Source: a virus. From it: 24,060 bases of DNA. The notes under the pieces are model-generated. The model was not told where the DNA came from. It saw only the letters and a program-made list of their open reading frames with translations, and did not search any database. A program made the position numbers and the translations under genes. Numbering within the stretch: the stretch's first letter is position 1; every line of letters starts with the position of its first letter. Positions 1 to 8,685 of the stretch are shown here, piece by piece. The stretch covers positions 1 to 24,060 of the IMG/VR virus record IMGVR_UViG_3300033144_004547; one strand, written 5' to 3'.

Positions 1-174
1 ATCAATAATGTTGATATATGTCCGTGAGGGCGGATCACTCGCATCTCCCTCATTCCCATAATCAACAGCAATGGAAGTCCAAAGAAGATCACTTTCAATC
101 GTTATACCAGAACCAGATTCTAAGGTAAACTGGCTAGCAAAACGTGTAGTGATAATTGGTTGAACGGTTGCCAT
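1..174 (-). CDS. Unknown protein, N-terminal part, cut by window edge
   Basis: An ATG at 174 overlaps the TAA of the preceding gene (TAATG), and the frame then stays open for 58 codons to the window edge. The product begins MATVQPIITTRFASQFTLE and is rich in Ser, Thr and Ile, as expected of a beta-rich virion protein. No domain is recognisable from this fragment. The TAATG junction matches several other junctions in this operon (19680, 10728, 3800), which supports the start. It was missed by simple ORF listing only because its stop lies outside the window. Confidence 0.6.
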   Translation of the reverse strand, partial: MATVQPIITTRFASQFTLESGSGITIESDLLWTSIAVDYGNEGDASDPPSRTYINIID

Positions 175-581
175 TACGCGGATAGTGTTAGTGTATTACT
201 CTTACTGTTACTTCCAACAGCACGAATCTCAACTGTCTCTAAAATCTCTAAATCTATTGTATCCATCGTGATATCTTTTGAACTCTCACCAGATGCAAAG
301 TGCACGAGATGATCTGGGTCATTTTGAAACTGGCAGCGCGAGGAATCAATCGCTTGTATTACTACGACAGCACCATTAGCGTCAGCGGGTGTAACTAAGA
401 TAACAGTTACTATAACCGAATCACCGCTTGCAATTGGATCTGAAGCAAAAGAAACAGAAAGAATCTCCCCCAAGCTTTCTCCATCGAAAGAAGTTCCATT
501 AAACACTCTAGGGTCATCCACACGCAAAGCCAAGCTAGAACCTGGGCCAGAAAGAAAGACATTTGCTTGAAACTCCGTCAC
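174..581 (-). CDS. Ig-like beta-sandwich protein or C-terminal part of a frameshifted gene
   Basis: The frame is open from about 672 to the TAA at 174. Its last ~90 residues look like a bacterial Ig-like domain: a strand with GDSVIVTVILVTPA, then GGAVVV-like and FASGESSKDITMD strands, ending in TVEIRAVGSNSKSNTLTLSA. The start is unresolved. I use a GTG at 581; other choices are TTG at 650, 605 or 533, the last lying just after the TAG of the upstream gene. None has a good Shine-Dalgarno site. Read from TTG at 605, the N-terminus is hydrophobic (KLLILLTVTEFQA), which resembles a signal peptide. The frame is +1 relative to the 447-residue gene upstream, so a frameshift joining the two is also possible. 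Probably a virion or adhesion accessory protein by position. Confidence 0.55.
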   Translation of the reverse strand: MTEFQANVFLSGPGSSLALRVDDPRVFNGTSFDGESLGEILSVSFASDPIASGDSVIVTVILVTPADANGAVVVIQAIDSSRCQFQNDPDHLVHFASGESSKDITMDTIDLEILETVEIRAVGSNSKSNTLTLSA

Positions 582-1878
582 TGTGAGCAGTATCAACAAT
601 TTCAAGATTGATGTTACGATATGGCATGATTGCATCCCACATTTGACCAATACATGGGGCAGGACTCTTCAAGTCATTTGGATTACATGCAACCCAGGGT
701 TCCCAGATTTGCGCGGCCCCGCCTAACCAAGAGATCCCATTAGGATACCCTACATTAAATGGCATTGATTCACTAATGTTATTCATAATAAGTGGACCAC
801 CATCACCTCCATCACCCACTGGACCTACAATATTTACATTTGTAAAATTTCCCTCCAATTCAATTGCAAAATTACCAACTAGATTTGATACATCTCGTAG
901 TTTTGTTCCGAAAGGACTACCCGCAAAAATGGTAGCCTTTGTGATATTTCGTGCAGATTCAGATTCACCCTCAAGCGTTTTTAATTTCAGGGCACCAGCA
1001 AAAAGTTTTCCTTCCTGTGTACTAGCATTCAAATCAGGTTGGTCTAGCAATGCCTGAAATTCATTTACAAAACATCGAATATCTTCTGTTCCATTTAAAA
1101 CAGCTACTTCTACTGATGTACCTTCTTCATCTTCAGCAATAAATGATGGATGGTCACTACCAGTTCCACCAACAGGCCAACCCCCGAGTCTAGAATAAAT
1201 AAAAATTCTTCTATCAATAGAAGCAACTTTTACTTTTTCTGACGTGACATACAATTCTATCTTATTTCCAGATTCCAGTGAGTCTTGGCTTCTTGCAATA
1301 AATCCACCACCACGCGGAGCTTCACCAATTGTGGATGTTCCTAATGCGTTACCAAAAGTGATACGCGCAGAACAAGTATTTCCACCAACAAGTTCAATCT
1401 GAGAAATAACATCACCTAATCCATCTGTCTCTGTTTTTATTACAGTCGCAATAATACCCAGAGAAGCATACATTATTGTAAGACCTTGAATAGCAGCAGC
1501 ATGAACTTCTGATCTAGTTGGACTAGCTGGAATAGCTATAGTCGGAGAAAATCCAGCATCTAGTAGAGCTTGAGGACAACCACCAGTACAACAATTTGTT
1601 ACATCATCAATTACAACAGGTTGAAAAGCTGGAGCAGACGCACCATCAAAATCAAAGGAATAAATACTAGCACTACCTGGCCCTGAGGCACAAAAGGAGA
1701 TAACAAATGCAAAACTGTCAGTCTTAATTTTTATAACCGCACCAACATCTTCTATATCCCAATTCGCTTGAGCAAAAATACCACGCAGTTTGGCCACACC
1801 TGATACTACATTTTCACAAGTATCTCCGGATGCTTCTAACAACCCGTAAACATGTCCAACATCTGCGTAAGTGCTCAT
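535..1878 (-). CDS. Predicted virion or tail-fibre-associated protein (447 aa)
   Basis: The ATG at 1878 overlaps the TGA of the upstream gene (ATGA), which fixes the start. The 447-residue product begins MSTYADVGHVYGLLEAS. I recognise no family. Two stretches near residues 45-80 and 140-175 look related (VIK-x-x-TD-x4-VIS in each), suggesting an internal duplication. The middle is beta-rich, and a Gly/Asp-rich stretch (GPVGDGGDGGP) precedes a Trp-rich C-terminal part (SWLGGAAQIWEPWVACNP). Cysteines are unusually frequent. The last ~15 residues before the TAG look less protein-like than the overlapping +1 frame, so the true C-terminus may lie in the next ORF. Position after fibre-like genes suggests a tail or adhesion role; this is inference. 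Confidence 0.75.
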   Translation of the reverse strand: MSTYADVGHVYGLLEASGDTCENVVSGVAKLRGIFAQANWDIEDVGAVIKIKTDSFAFVISFCASGPGSASIYSFDFDGASAPAFQPVVIDDVTNCCTGGCPQALLDAGFSPTIAIPASPTRSEVHAAAIQGLTIMYASLGIIATVIKTETDGLGDVISQIELVGGNTCSARITFGNALGTSTIGEAPRGGGFIARSQDSLESGNKIELYVTSEKVKVASIDRRIFIYSRLGGWPVGGTGSDHPSFIAEDEEGTSVEVAVLNGTEDIRCFVNEFQALLDQPDLNASTQEGKLFAGALKLKTLEGESESARNITKATIFAGSPFGTKLRDVSNLVGNFAIELEGNFTNVNIVGPVGDGGDGGPLIMNNISESMPFNVGYPNGISWLGGAAQIWEPWVACNPNDLKSPAPCIGQMWDAIMPYRNINLEIVDTAHSDGVSSKCLSFWPRF

Positions 1879-2882
1879 AAGACAGAAAGTCCTGAATTCA
1901 GAAACATTGTTGTAGCTTGATTATCATTTGTAGGATTGCGCGTACCATCAAAGTAAACCCACCTACGTTCAGCAAATGGATCTATAACTGTTCCATCAGT
2001 AAATCCTTCTGACAAAATCAATGCATCCCAAAAGAAACCATTTATAGTTGCAGTTGTTTCTCCGGGCAGAGTCCATATCGCAGTAGCAGGTAGCATAAAA
2101 GCGCTCCATTTAGTTGGATCACTCATATCTAAATCTAAACCACGATTCCAAATTCGTCGGCCAGAAGTGATAAACTCTTCTCTACCACTCCTAACTGTCA
2201 TAAAACGCAAAAGATCCCTATCTCCCTTTTGTGTAATATGACTGGTTCCGGCATCAAACTTTGTACGATACACACTCCAATCTTTTCCGCCTCCATCACC
2301 GCCAAATGATCCAGTATCTCTTCTAAATCTACTACTACCAACCGCCATATGTATAACACCAAACCTTTGTTGAAGTGCTTTAGGTACATTTACTACAGAC
2401 GCAACAAGCATCCTATCTGGCGCGCTACTTACACTTCCTATATTAGACCCCCAATAAGCAAACTGATATCGGTTACAATGAAAATTGAAATCACCAACAT
2501 CAGCGTAACGAAGACGAAACTGTTCTGAAGAAATAGTCGTGTCAGTAAGAAATTCAGTTGTTCCATTGTGATCTACTCCTAATCCTAGAACAAGAAAGTT
2601 TGAATTTTGTCCATTGTCAATCTGTAAGACTAACTTATTTCCTACATACCAACTCGGAACATTATTGTCATCATACCAAGGACTCTGTTGTGATCTCAGT
2701 TTATACCCAGTACCAAATGCCTGCGCGGTTGGTCCTTCGATAATGGTCCATCCAACTGATAGCAGATTATCAACCAGCAGCGTTGTGATAGAATCTTGAT
2801 TAATTGCAGCCGAGAGTAGTTTTTCATATTTCTTAAACCCCACTCCGGAGAACGCAACTAAATCTGTTACTTTAGTTGACAC
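1875..2882 (-). CDS. Predicted tail-fibre or virion protein (335 aa)
   Basis: The preferred start is the GTG at 2882, giving MSTKVTDLVAFSGVGFKKY and an 11-nt overlap with the TAA of the previous gene. A TTG at 2936 would add 18 residues but overlap much more. The next gene's product also starts with MST. The protein is unfamiliar: a helical first ~45 residues, then a beta-rich body with many aromatics, a Gly-rich loop (GSFGGDGGGKDW), and a C-terminal part with PFAERRWVYFDGTRNP. It has neither a signal peptide nor a membrane segment. Sitting between a coiled-coil fibre-like protein and another large beta-rich protein, it is most likely part of the tail or adhesion apparatus. Coding is well supported by length and tight coupling; function is inference. 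Confidence 0.75.
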   Translation of the reverse strand: MSTKVTDLVAFSGVGFKKYEKLLSAAINQDSITTLLVDNLLSVGWTIIEGPTAQAFGTGYKLRSQQSPWYDDNNVPSWYVGNKLVLQIDNGQNSNFLVLGLGVDHNGTTEFLTDTTISSEQFRLRYADVGDFNFHCNRYQFAYWGSNIGSVSSAPDRMLVASVVNVPKALQQRFGVIHMAVGSSRFRRDTGSFGGDGGGKDWSVYRTKFDAGTSHITQKGDRDLLRFMTVRSGREEFITSGRRIWNRGLDLDMSDPTKWSAFMLPATAIWTLPGETTATINGFFWDALILSEGFTDGTVIDPFAERRWVYFDGTRNPTNDNQATTMFLNSGLSVL

Positions 2883-3441
2883 GTAATGCAAGAAATGTAT
2901 ACAGGCCGACTGCATTATTGACAGCTGTAATGTCAAAAGTAAAGTAGTCGAGACCAGCTACATTTCTGTTCTCCTTAAAATCGGTAATGAATCCCCAGTT
3001 AGATCCACTAGAAACAGTTAGAAGAGACCCATCGAACAAATCGTCACTTGTTCCCTCTTCTTCATTGAAGTGATTCCATCTCATTGTAAAATCGCCACCA
3101 CTAGGAGCAGTGTCTAAACGAGCCCCGCAAAAAACGGGTACGCCAAATTGCTCGCGTGGCATATAAACTACGGGCTGTGGAGAACTGATATCATCGCCAA
3201 CAGCAGGACTACCGAGAGACAAATCAATAATGACAACACCTGGAAATAATTGTTGTGTCGCTTCGGTTGCTTGGATTGCATTAAGTTCTCTCCGTGTTAC
3301 ATAGTCAGCTGGGTCTGTACTATCTCCGGCATTGATAATACGCCGACCGGTGAGATCAATATTCTGCGAACGTAGACGATCCATCTCTGTACGCAAAAGA
3401 CTAATCTCACGGCCAGCATCTTCTAAGGTTCTCACATTCAT
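2872..3441 (-). CDS. Short coiled-coil tail-fibre-like protein (189 aa)
   Basis: The ATG at 3441 overlaps the TGA of the upstream gene (ATGA), giving MNVRTLEDAGREISLLRTEM. Residues ~5-30 form a heptad-like coiled coil. They are followed by GRRIINAGDSTDPADYVTRREL, a pattern often seen in phage fibre and tail proteins, where a short trimeric coil leads into a distal domain. The remaining ~130 residues are a beta-rich domain ending in FLALRVN. The frame is open further upstream, to a TTG at 3510, but this would overlap the preceding gene by 73 nt and adds a Cys-rich stretch in that gene's shadow. Likely a trimeric fibre component or adaptor; the exact partner is unknown. Confidence 0.8.
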   Translation of the reverse strand: MNVRTLEDAGREISLLRTEMDRLRSQNIDLTGRRIINAGDSTDPADYVTRRELNAIQATEATQQLFPGVVIIDLSLGSPAVGDDISSPQPVVYMPREQFGVPVFCGARLDTAPSGGDFTMRWNHFNEEEGTSDDLFDGSLLTVSSGSNWGFITDFKENRNVAGLDYFTFDITAVNNAVGLYTFLALRVN

Positions 3442-3800
3442 GGCAGAACTGGAAAGCTCAAAAGAGACCACGCAAATAATGCAGGTTGTATCTTTTGAAA
3501 ACACAAACAAGCATCACCTAAAATCGTAATATCGTTCTGGCTCTTACAAATAACCGTACAATCCAATGACGCAGATGGCCCGGACGGAAAGATTACAGTT
3601 GTGACGATATTTACCGTTCCTTGTTCGATAACTGTAGCATCAAAATCTACCCGGTACACTTTATCACTAGTAGCAATCCTGGTTTCTAACTGGAGTTGCG
3701 TATCAAAAATCTGAACGCTCCCAGTTGTACTCACAGCTACAAATTTGACTTGACCAAAAGCCAAAGATGAAAAGATAAGAATTGAAAGTAGTAGTTTCAT
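3438..3800 (-). CDS. Small secreted protein with signal peptide
   Basis: The ATG at 3800 overlaps the TAA of the 1382-residue gene, with AGAGG eight bases upstream. The first 17 residues, MKLLLSILIFSSLAFGQ, form a textbook signal peptide: one Lys, a hydrophobic core, and a type I cleavage pattern A-F-G before Gln. There is no lipobox Cys at +1. The mature part (~103 aa) looks like a small beta-sandwich with three Cys around residues 81-99 (CTVICK, ACLC). The final ~20 residues (PALFAWSLLSFPVLP) are hydrophobic and odd. In the next frame the same bases encode a Cys-rich continuation, so a late frameshift is conceivable. A signal peptide inside a tail operon is unusual. Possible roles include superinfection exclusion or a periplasmic function, but these are guesses. 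Confidence 0.7.
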   Translation of the reverse strand: MKLLLSILIFSSLAFGQVKFVAVSTTGSVQIFDTQLQLETRIATSDKVYRVDFDATVIEQGTVNIVTTVIFPSGPSASLDCTVICKSQNDITILGDACLCFQKIQPALFAWSLLSFPVLP

Positions 3801-6800
3801 TAGCCTAACCTCTGTTGCTCCATTTCAGTTTGTTGTCCAGATTGTGCGTGCCAGATATCAACATAGTGTCGATGAAACGCATCATCTGATTTGAAGGTAA
3901 TCCGAAAAACTGTCCCACGAACTCCTTTAATCATCGGAACATCGTAGTCAATTTCTTTATTAGCTGTCGTAACTATGGTTCCATTGTCTAATTCAACATC
4001 CTTATCATAGATACGCCAGACAAGTGATGTACCAGTTGCAACCATCCGAATACGAAAACGGCGTAACCAAGTGGCGCGTGGATATTCTGCTGGACCAACC
4101 TGGTCAAACTTCTTAGATACAGGTAGAACCTCCACAACTTCAGGCGTTTCAAAGGAATAGAACTCAAATGGATCTCCTGCGGATTCTAGAGTTCCGCCAA
4201 TATCAATACCAAATGCGTCTTCTTCGATATGATGTAGTACAGTTCTCTTTTCAGTCGTATTAAAAACTGAAGATGGAAATGCTACTCCATCAATAAAGGG
4301 GGTGTATGTTACATCATTTCCTCTCGTATTGATCACAAGTGGAATAGTACGCACACGTTTTCTTGCAGCTACTCCGTAGTTTGTTGGGGGGATGACAATG
4401 AATTTGGCTGGTCCAGGGACTTTTTCGGTAACTGTGTCATCGAAGTTGATTCCATAGAATTCGAATGGAAGAGCTGACTCTCCTTCCACCGTTTCAAGAT
4501 TCCCGCCAATGTCATGTCCAATTGTTTCGCTACGGAAATAATGGATGACTGTTGATTCGGTGGTAGTGTTAAAAACAGTTGTTTCAGATTGTGCAACTCC
4601 ATCGACATACGGCGTAAACCTAACCGAATGTCCACGAGTGTTGAGGAAGAGGGCGAATGCGTGGAATCGTTTGCGTGAGTCTGTGTCAAGATTTGTCCTC
4701 GGGATTCTGAAGAATTTAGTTGGTTCTGGAAGTAGTTCAAGTCTTTCTGGTTTAAGAAGATCATAAAACTCAAACGGCTCATCCGTAAGAGCAATGATCT
4801 CATAACACAGATCAACAAAAACTTTATCCACAAGATAGTAGTAAGAGAAAGTTTCCTTCCGATTACCACTGAATGTTTTTGGGCCTTGTCTAACTCCATC
4901 TAGTATAGGCTCAAAAGAAATGGAACCGCCGCGAGGATTTAAGACAAAAGAATTTCGGCTAAATCGTTTCCTTGCCGCGGTCCCAAAGTCGGTACAGGCA
5001 AAAATGAATTTCGCAGGTGCAGGTAACGCTTCAGTAACCGTTTCATCTGCATCCCAATCATAAAATTCAAATTGCTGTTCTGTTAGTCCATCAAGAATTC
5101 CACCTAGATCCGTTCCCACGACTTCGTTCTTAACAAAGTAGATATAAGTTTCTTTTCTATTGGTGTTAATAGTCTCACTTGGTAACGAGGTGGAATCGAC
5201 CAATGGCGTAAATCGCACATCCTGTCCCCTCGTATCAATAACAAGGGCAATTCGTACAAATCGTTTTCTCGAAGGAGTGCCCAGATTAGTGAAAGGAATG
5301 CGGAACCAACGTGCAAGGTCAGGAAGAACTTCAGTATGGCGAGGGTTAAGAAGTTCATAGAATTCAACTACTCCATTTCCTTCAACTTGAATGTCGATTC
5401 CCATTTCATGCCCAATCGTTTCATCACGAAAGGCAATACTATAGAAATCCTTAACAGAACTATTTCCATTGAAGGCTTCCACGGTTTGTAACACTCCATC
5501 TAGAACGGGAGTTACAATGAAGTTATTTCCTCTGGCGTCAAGACTGAATGGTAGATCGTAGAATCTCTTACGTCCTGCAACCTTAAATGCAGTGGGAGGA
5601 ACCCGTAGGTAGTTAATTTGCTCAGGGCGGGGCTCAAAGACAATATTCCAGTAGTAGAATTTGAAGTCGTGCAATCCCGCAGTAGATACAATTTTGAGCG
5701 AGTAGGACTGTCCAAGATTGGCATTTGTTTCACTCAGATTGATATTAACAATGCTAGGGCCATTGAACTGATAATCACCAAGAGTAATGTAGTTATCATC
5801 CCCATTACTCGCAATCGAAACAGTAACGATCTCGTCATTTGAATCTGCATATAGTTTTAACACCATCAAATCTTTACGATTATTCGGCGCGCCTCCATCT
5901 AAGTACGAAGTCCTCAATTCAAACGTCTGGCGATTTGGCTCCACGTCCAAGATATCACCGACATCAATTTGGCGAATAAATTCATCGCCCCCATCTCCAA
6001 AAACTCCAAGAATGGTATCATCTTCCTCCGTAAACAAATCTACAGGATTGAGAAAATAAGGATACCAATAACGCTTGATAAAATCGTACACGTAACAACG
6101 GCGAGTAAGACCGTCTGATAATGTGACTGAGGTAAAGAGTTTGTCCTTTCGTACCGCCGCGCTATAATTGACAGTATTATCACTACCAATAAGTACGCTA
6201 GCAATACCGTGCCTAGCTTCATCATCATAGAGTAGTCTAGTATGTCCAACAAGACTTGCATTTTGTGCTCCACCTAAAATTCTCCATCCAGACCCCGACA
6301 TATAGATAACTGAGTTATCGTACACAGCATGTGCGTCAGAAATAGGAGCCTGTTTAACACCTAGAGGACGAATGATAAAATCAATTGTACCATCCGGTTG
6401 CGTAGTTCCTGTACCTGCAATCTCATAGATATCAAGAGTCGTACCTACAAGCACAGAACTATTACTTACTTTAGTGATCCAAAGATTCTTTTCCGAATCT
6501 TCTCCACTAGTGTCCAAAGTAAAACGAGAATCCACCGCATCAGGATTATTGCGATCTCCCACGAATATAAAATCACTAGTGATATAAATCGACCTAGTAA
6601 AGTAATTCGTTTCCATATCAACAACAAAATCTGCCACAGGGATGAGAAAAAGATTCGGGGTTCTATTCTCAACTGTACTCCCAGTGATTCCTGTTAAAGC
6701 AGAAAGATCAGATACGTTGTCTTTGAATTGAGATAAGTCTGTACGAATCGCAACCAAAGTATAAGACAGACCTAGACCTACATTCTTCCTGTAGATATAA

Positions 6801-7948
6801 ATCTTGTCTACTTCGTCAGGATCATTAGCAATCCCGAAAGTACCAGGATCATCAGGAGTAACCATAACAAACTGATGGTCAGCTGTGATAGTATCTGTGT
6901 CAAGACTCGCGGGCGATATGGCTTCATATTTACCTCCTGCCCAAACATTCACTTGAAGATACTGATATTTTCCGTTAAGAACTCCCTGTCCTCCCTCAAT
7001 CTTAAACTCACCAAGTGCAACTTCTTGTGTTACGGAATTTTCAATGATGATCCGCAAAGACCTAACATTGGACCAATCAAGATCCGCATCAGGCCCAATT
7101 TTGACGTAATCAGATCGAGCAGCTTCGAGACCACTCCACTGGTTAATACCTTTATTAATGAGTTCAAACTCTTTTGTAAAGTCCCACTCATGATAGAAGT
7201 AATTGTCAACATGTTCGTCAGTTCCTGGAATATCTTCTAGGAGAAATTCAACACGTACACGCTGCACACGAGTGCTATCCCGAGGATGAAACCAAAGAGT
7301 AAACTGATCGTCTTCTGAAAAAGTTCCTGTAACTCCATTTTCCACCGCCGTTAGGTCAATTGGTGTAGCTTCAGTTACTACGATTCTAAAGGTTTCTGTG
7401 TCAGCTTTAACAGCCGTGCGTAATTGATTCTTACTAACCTCAGTTCCTTCTTCTACAGAAAGAGTTTGACGGTCAGGAATAATGTCAAGTACGTGTTGCT
7501 GACTTACAAGAAGAGTTGGAACCCCTGGAGTTTGCACTCCAAGATTACGAATTGTTATACCGTCATCTTTTTTCTTTTGCTGCCCGGAACAAATGATGAC
7601 TTGTCCAACTGTAGCACCATAAGCTGTAAGCGTTTGGCCTCCCGATAATACTGTTGTTCCAAATGTACCAACTTCACCAACATCTTTGACAACGACATTA
7701 GCGCCGAACAAAACAGAGCTGAGGCCAACATACCGATGCTTCGTGCCACTAAGCGTTTTAGAATACAAAGTAAGCGGTGTAGAAGCAAATTGGTCAGATA
7801 CTTTAAGTGTACCTCTAGTAAGAGAAACATTTCCTTCCTCGTCAAGGTTCAGATTATCCATACGCACAAGACCGTTAGCACGACCACGCGTTGCATCGTC
7901 AGAAGGAATCCAACCTAGTTCAAAACTTTCGCTACCTAATTGAGACAT
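3800..7948 (-). CDS. Large tail/neck protein with propeller-like N-terminus and six C-terminal repeats (1382 aa)
   Basis: The ATG at 7948 overlaps the TAA of the preceding connector gene. The N-terminal ~130 residues (ELGWIPSDDATRGRANGLVR, then LDEEGNVSLTRGTLKVS) follow the pattern of large phage proteins that begin with a landmark about object count and a reference 'price list' of strands, as in head-to-tail stabilisation or tail-hub proteins with propeller-like folds. Residues ~140-760 are beta-rich, with many Asp-Gly turns. Residues 781-1382 contain six repeats of ~100 residues, each starting with a RIP/P-T-N-x-G-x-x-x-RKRF-type strand and containing TRG, a TP-x-x-DG strand and FEFY. The sixth is degenerate. 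Immediately after a connector gene, it probably forms the neck or tail knob. I cannot assign it to a named family with certainty. Confidence 0.85.
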   Translation of the reverse strand: MSQLGSESFELGWIPSDDATRGRANGLVRMDNLNLDEEGNVSLTRGTLKVSDQFASTPLTLYSKTLSGTKHRYVGLSSVLFGANVVVKDVGEVGTFGTTVLSGGQTLTAYGATVGQVIICSGQQKKKDDGITIRNLGVQTPGVPTLLVSQQHVLDIIPDRQTLSVEEGTEVSKNQLRTAVKADTETFRIVVTEATPIDLTAVENGVTGTFSEDDQFTLWFHPRDSTRVQRVRVEFLLEDIPGTDEHVDNYFYHEWDFTKEFELINKGINQWSGLEAARSDYVKIGPDADLDWSNVRSLRIIIENSVTQEVALGEFKIEGGQGVLNGKYQYLQVNVWAGGKYEAISPASLDTDTITADHQFVMVTPDDPGTFGIANDPDEVDKIYIYRKNVGLGLSYTLVAIRTDLSQFKDNVSDLSALTGITGSTVENRTPNLFLIPVADFVVDMETNYFTRSIYITSDFIFVGDRNNPDAVDSRFTLDTSGEDSEKNLWITKVSNSSVLVGTTLDIYEIAGTGTTQPDGTIDFIIRPLGVKQAPISDAHAVYDNSVIYMSGSGWRILGGAQNASLVGHTRLLYDDEARHGIASVLIGSDNTVNYSAAVRKDKLFTSVTLSDGLTRRCYVYDFIKRYWYPYFLNPVDLFTEEDDTILGVFGDGGDEFIRQIDVGDILDVEPNRQTFELRTSYLDGGAPNNRKDLMVLKLYADSNDEIVTVSIASNGDDNYITLGDYQFNGPSIVNINLSETNANLGQSYSLKIVSTAGLHDFKFYYWNIVFEPRPEQINYLRVPPTAFKVAGRKRFYDLPFSLDARGNNFIVTPVLDGVLQTVEAFNGNSSVKDFYSIAFRDETIGHEMGIDIQVEGNGVVEFYELLNPRHTEVLPDLARWFRIPFTNLGTPSRKRFVRIALVIDTRGQDVRFTPLVDSTSLPSETINTNRKETYIYFVKNEVVGTDLGGILDGLTEQQFEFYDWDADETVTEALPAPAKFIFACTDFGTAARKRFSRNSFVLNPRGGSISFEPILDGVRQGPKTFSGNRKETFSYYYLVDKVFVDLCYEIIALTDEPFEFYDLLKPERLELLPEPTKFFRIPRTNLDTDSRKRFHAFALFLNTRGHSVRFTPYVDGVAQSETTVFNTTTESTVIHYFRSETIGHDIGGNLETVEGESALPFEFYGINFDDTVTEKVPGPAKFIVIPPTNYGVAARKRVRTIPLVINTRGNDVTYTPFIDGVAFPSSVFNTTEKRTVLHHIEEDAFGIDIGGTLESAGDPFEFYSFETPEVVEVLPVSKKFDQVGPAEYPRATWLRRFRIRMVATGTSLVWRIYDKDVELDNGTIVTTANKEIDYDVPMIKGVRGTVFRITFKSDDAFHRHYVDIWHAQSGQQTEMEQQRLG
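3803..5608 (-). repeat. Six ~100-residue protein repeats (C-terminal half of the 1382-aa protein)
   Basis: Protein-level tandem repeats at residues 781-881, 882-981, 982-1079, 1080-1183, 1184-1281 and 1282-1382, so about 300 bases each. Shared landmarks are an RKRF or RKRV strand near position 13, a D/N-TRG turn near 25, a TP-x-x-DGV strand near 35, IG-x-D-IGG near 65, FEFY near 80 and LP-x-x-x-KF at the end. Copies 2-5 are the most alike. Copy 6 keeps only the arginine-rich strand and overall length. The DNA has diverged, so these are old duplications rather than recent slippage. Confidence 0.85.
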
Positions 7949-8685
7949 TATGAAAGTAACACTCCTACTCCATCAGCCCAATTGTCTAAACTTTCTTGTA
8001 TCTCTCCTGCACTTAATGGAAAGACTGGTTTAGATATAGTAAAGTCACCTGGAAGACGTGCGTGTCTCCTTCCTGCAAACGAAAGCATTTCCAGATCAAG
8101 ATGCTGTTTGGTACTATAATATTTATGTTTCATACGAGAAACTTTCAACTTATAGAATTCAAACTGACCTTGCCAATATTGTCCTAACTGTAGATTTTGT
8201 CCATCACCTTCTTTTGAAAACGCACGCCATAAAACATACGCTTTAACTAGTGGGCGTGTACAGTAATCCGGAATCTGAAAATGGTCTACATCTCTATCTG
8301 GAGTTGTAAACCCACTAACAAGAAATCCGTTCTGTACATTCGCGCCAAACAATCCAGTTGTAATTTCTGCAATGCTCTCATTAGGAATCTTGATAAGACG
8401 CAGTGTTTGTATTCCATCATTTGAGACTGTATAATGTTTTGGTTCATTTTGTTCTGTACGGAAATTTTCAAACTGTGCATGTGGTTCCATCCCAATCAGC
8501 GGCGTTAAAGGTTTTCCTTTCCATAAGACCGAAGTGATATTAAGCAACCTACTAGGCAAAGTATAGGTAGCAGTGCCTGAAGTAATAGTGAGACTAAAAC
8601 GCTCCCAACGCAGGTATTCTTTAACAATAAGAGCTTCTTCAGCATCTTTCATCCACCTTACTAATTGGTCATTGGTCCAGATCAT
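7948..8685 (-). CDS. Head-tail connector/adaptor-like protein with C-terminal D-x-W motif
   Basis: The ATG at 8685 overlaps the TGA of the repeat gene (ATGA). The 245-residue product starts with MIWTNDQLVRWMKDAEEALI, an amphipathic helix, followed by ATYTLPSRLLNITSVLWKGKPL. It ends its core with a helical stretch around residues 145-190 (YCTRPLVKAYVLWRAFSKEG, then QLGQYWQGQFEFYKLKVSRM). This order matches gp4-type tail accessory or head-completion proteins of short-tailed phages, which bind under the portal. The last 18 residues contain SLDNWADGV, the same short motif that makes up the repeats of the gene just upstream. A second connector-like gene lies at 12379-13038. Family assignment is by pattern only. 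Confidence 0.75.
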   Translation of the reverse strand: MIWTNDQLVRWMKDAEEALIVKEYLRWERFSLTITSGTATYTLPSRLLNITSVLWKGKPLTPLIGMEPHAQFENFRTEQNEPKHYTVSNDGIQTLRLIKIPNESIAEITTGLFGANVQNGFLVSGFTTPDRDVDHFQIPDYCTRPLVKAYVLWRAFSKEGDGQNLQLGQYWQGQFEFYKLKVSRMKHKYYSTKQHLDLEMLSFAGRRHARLPGDFTISKPVFPLSAGEIQESLDNWADGVGVLLS

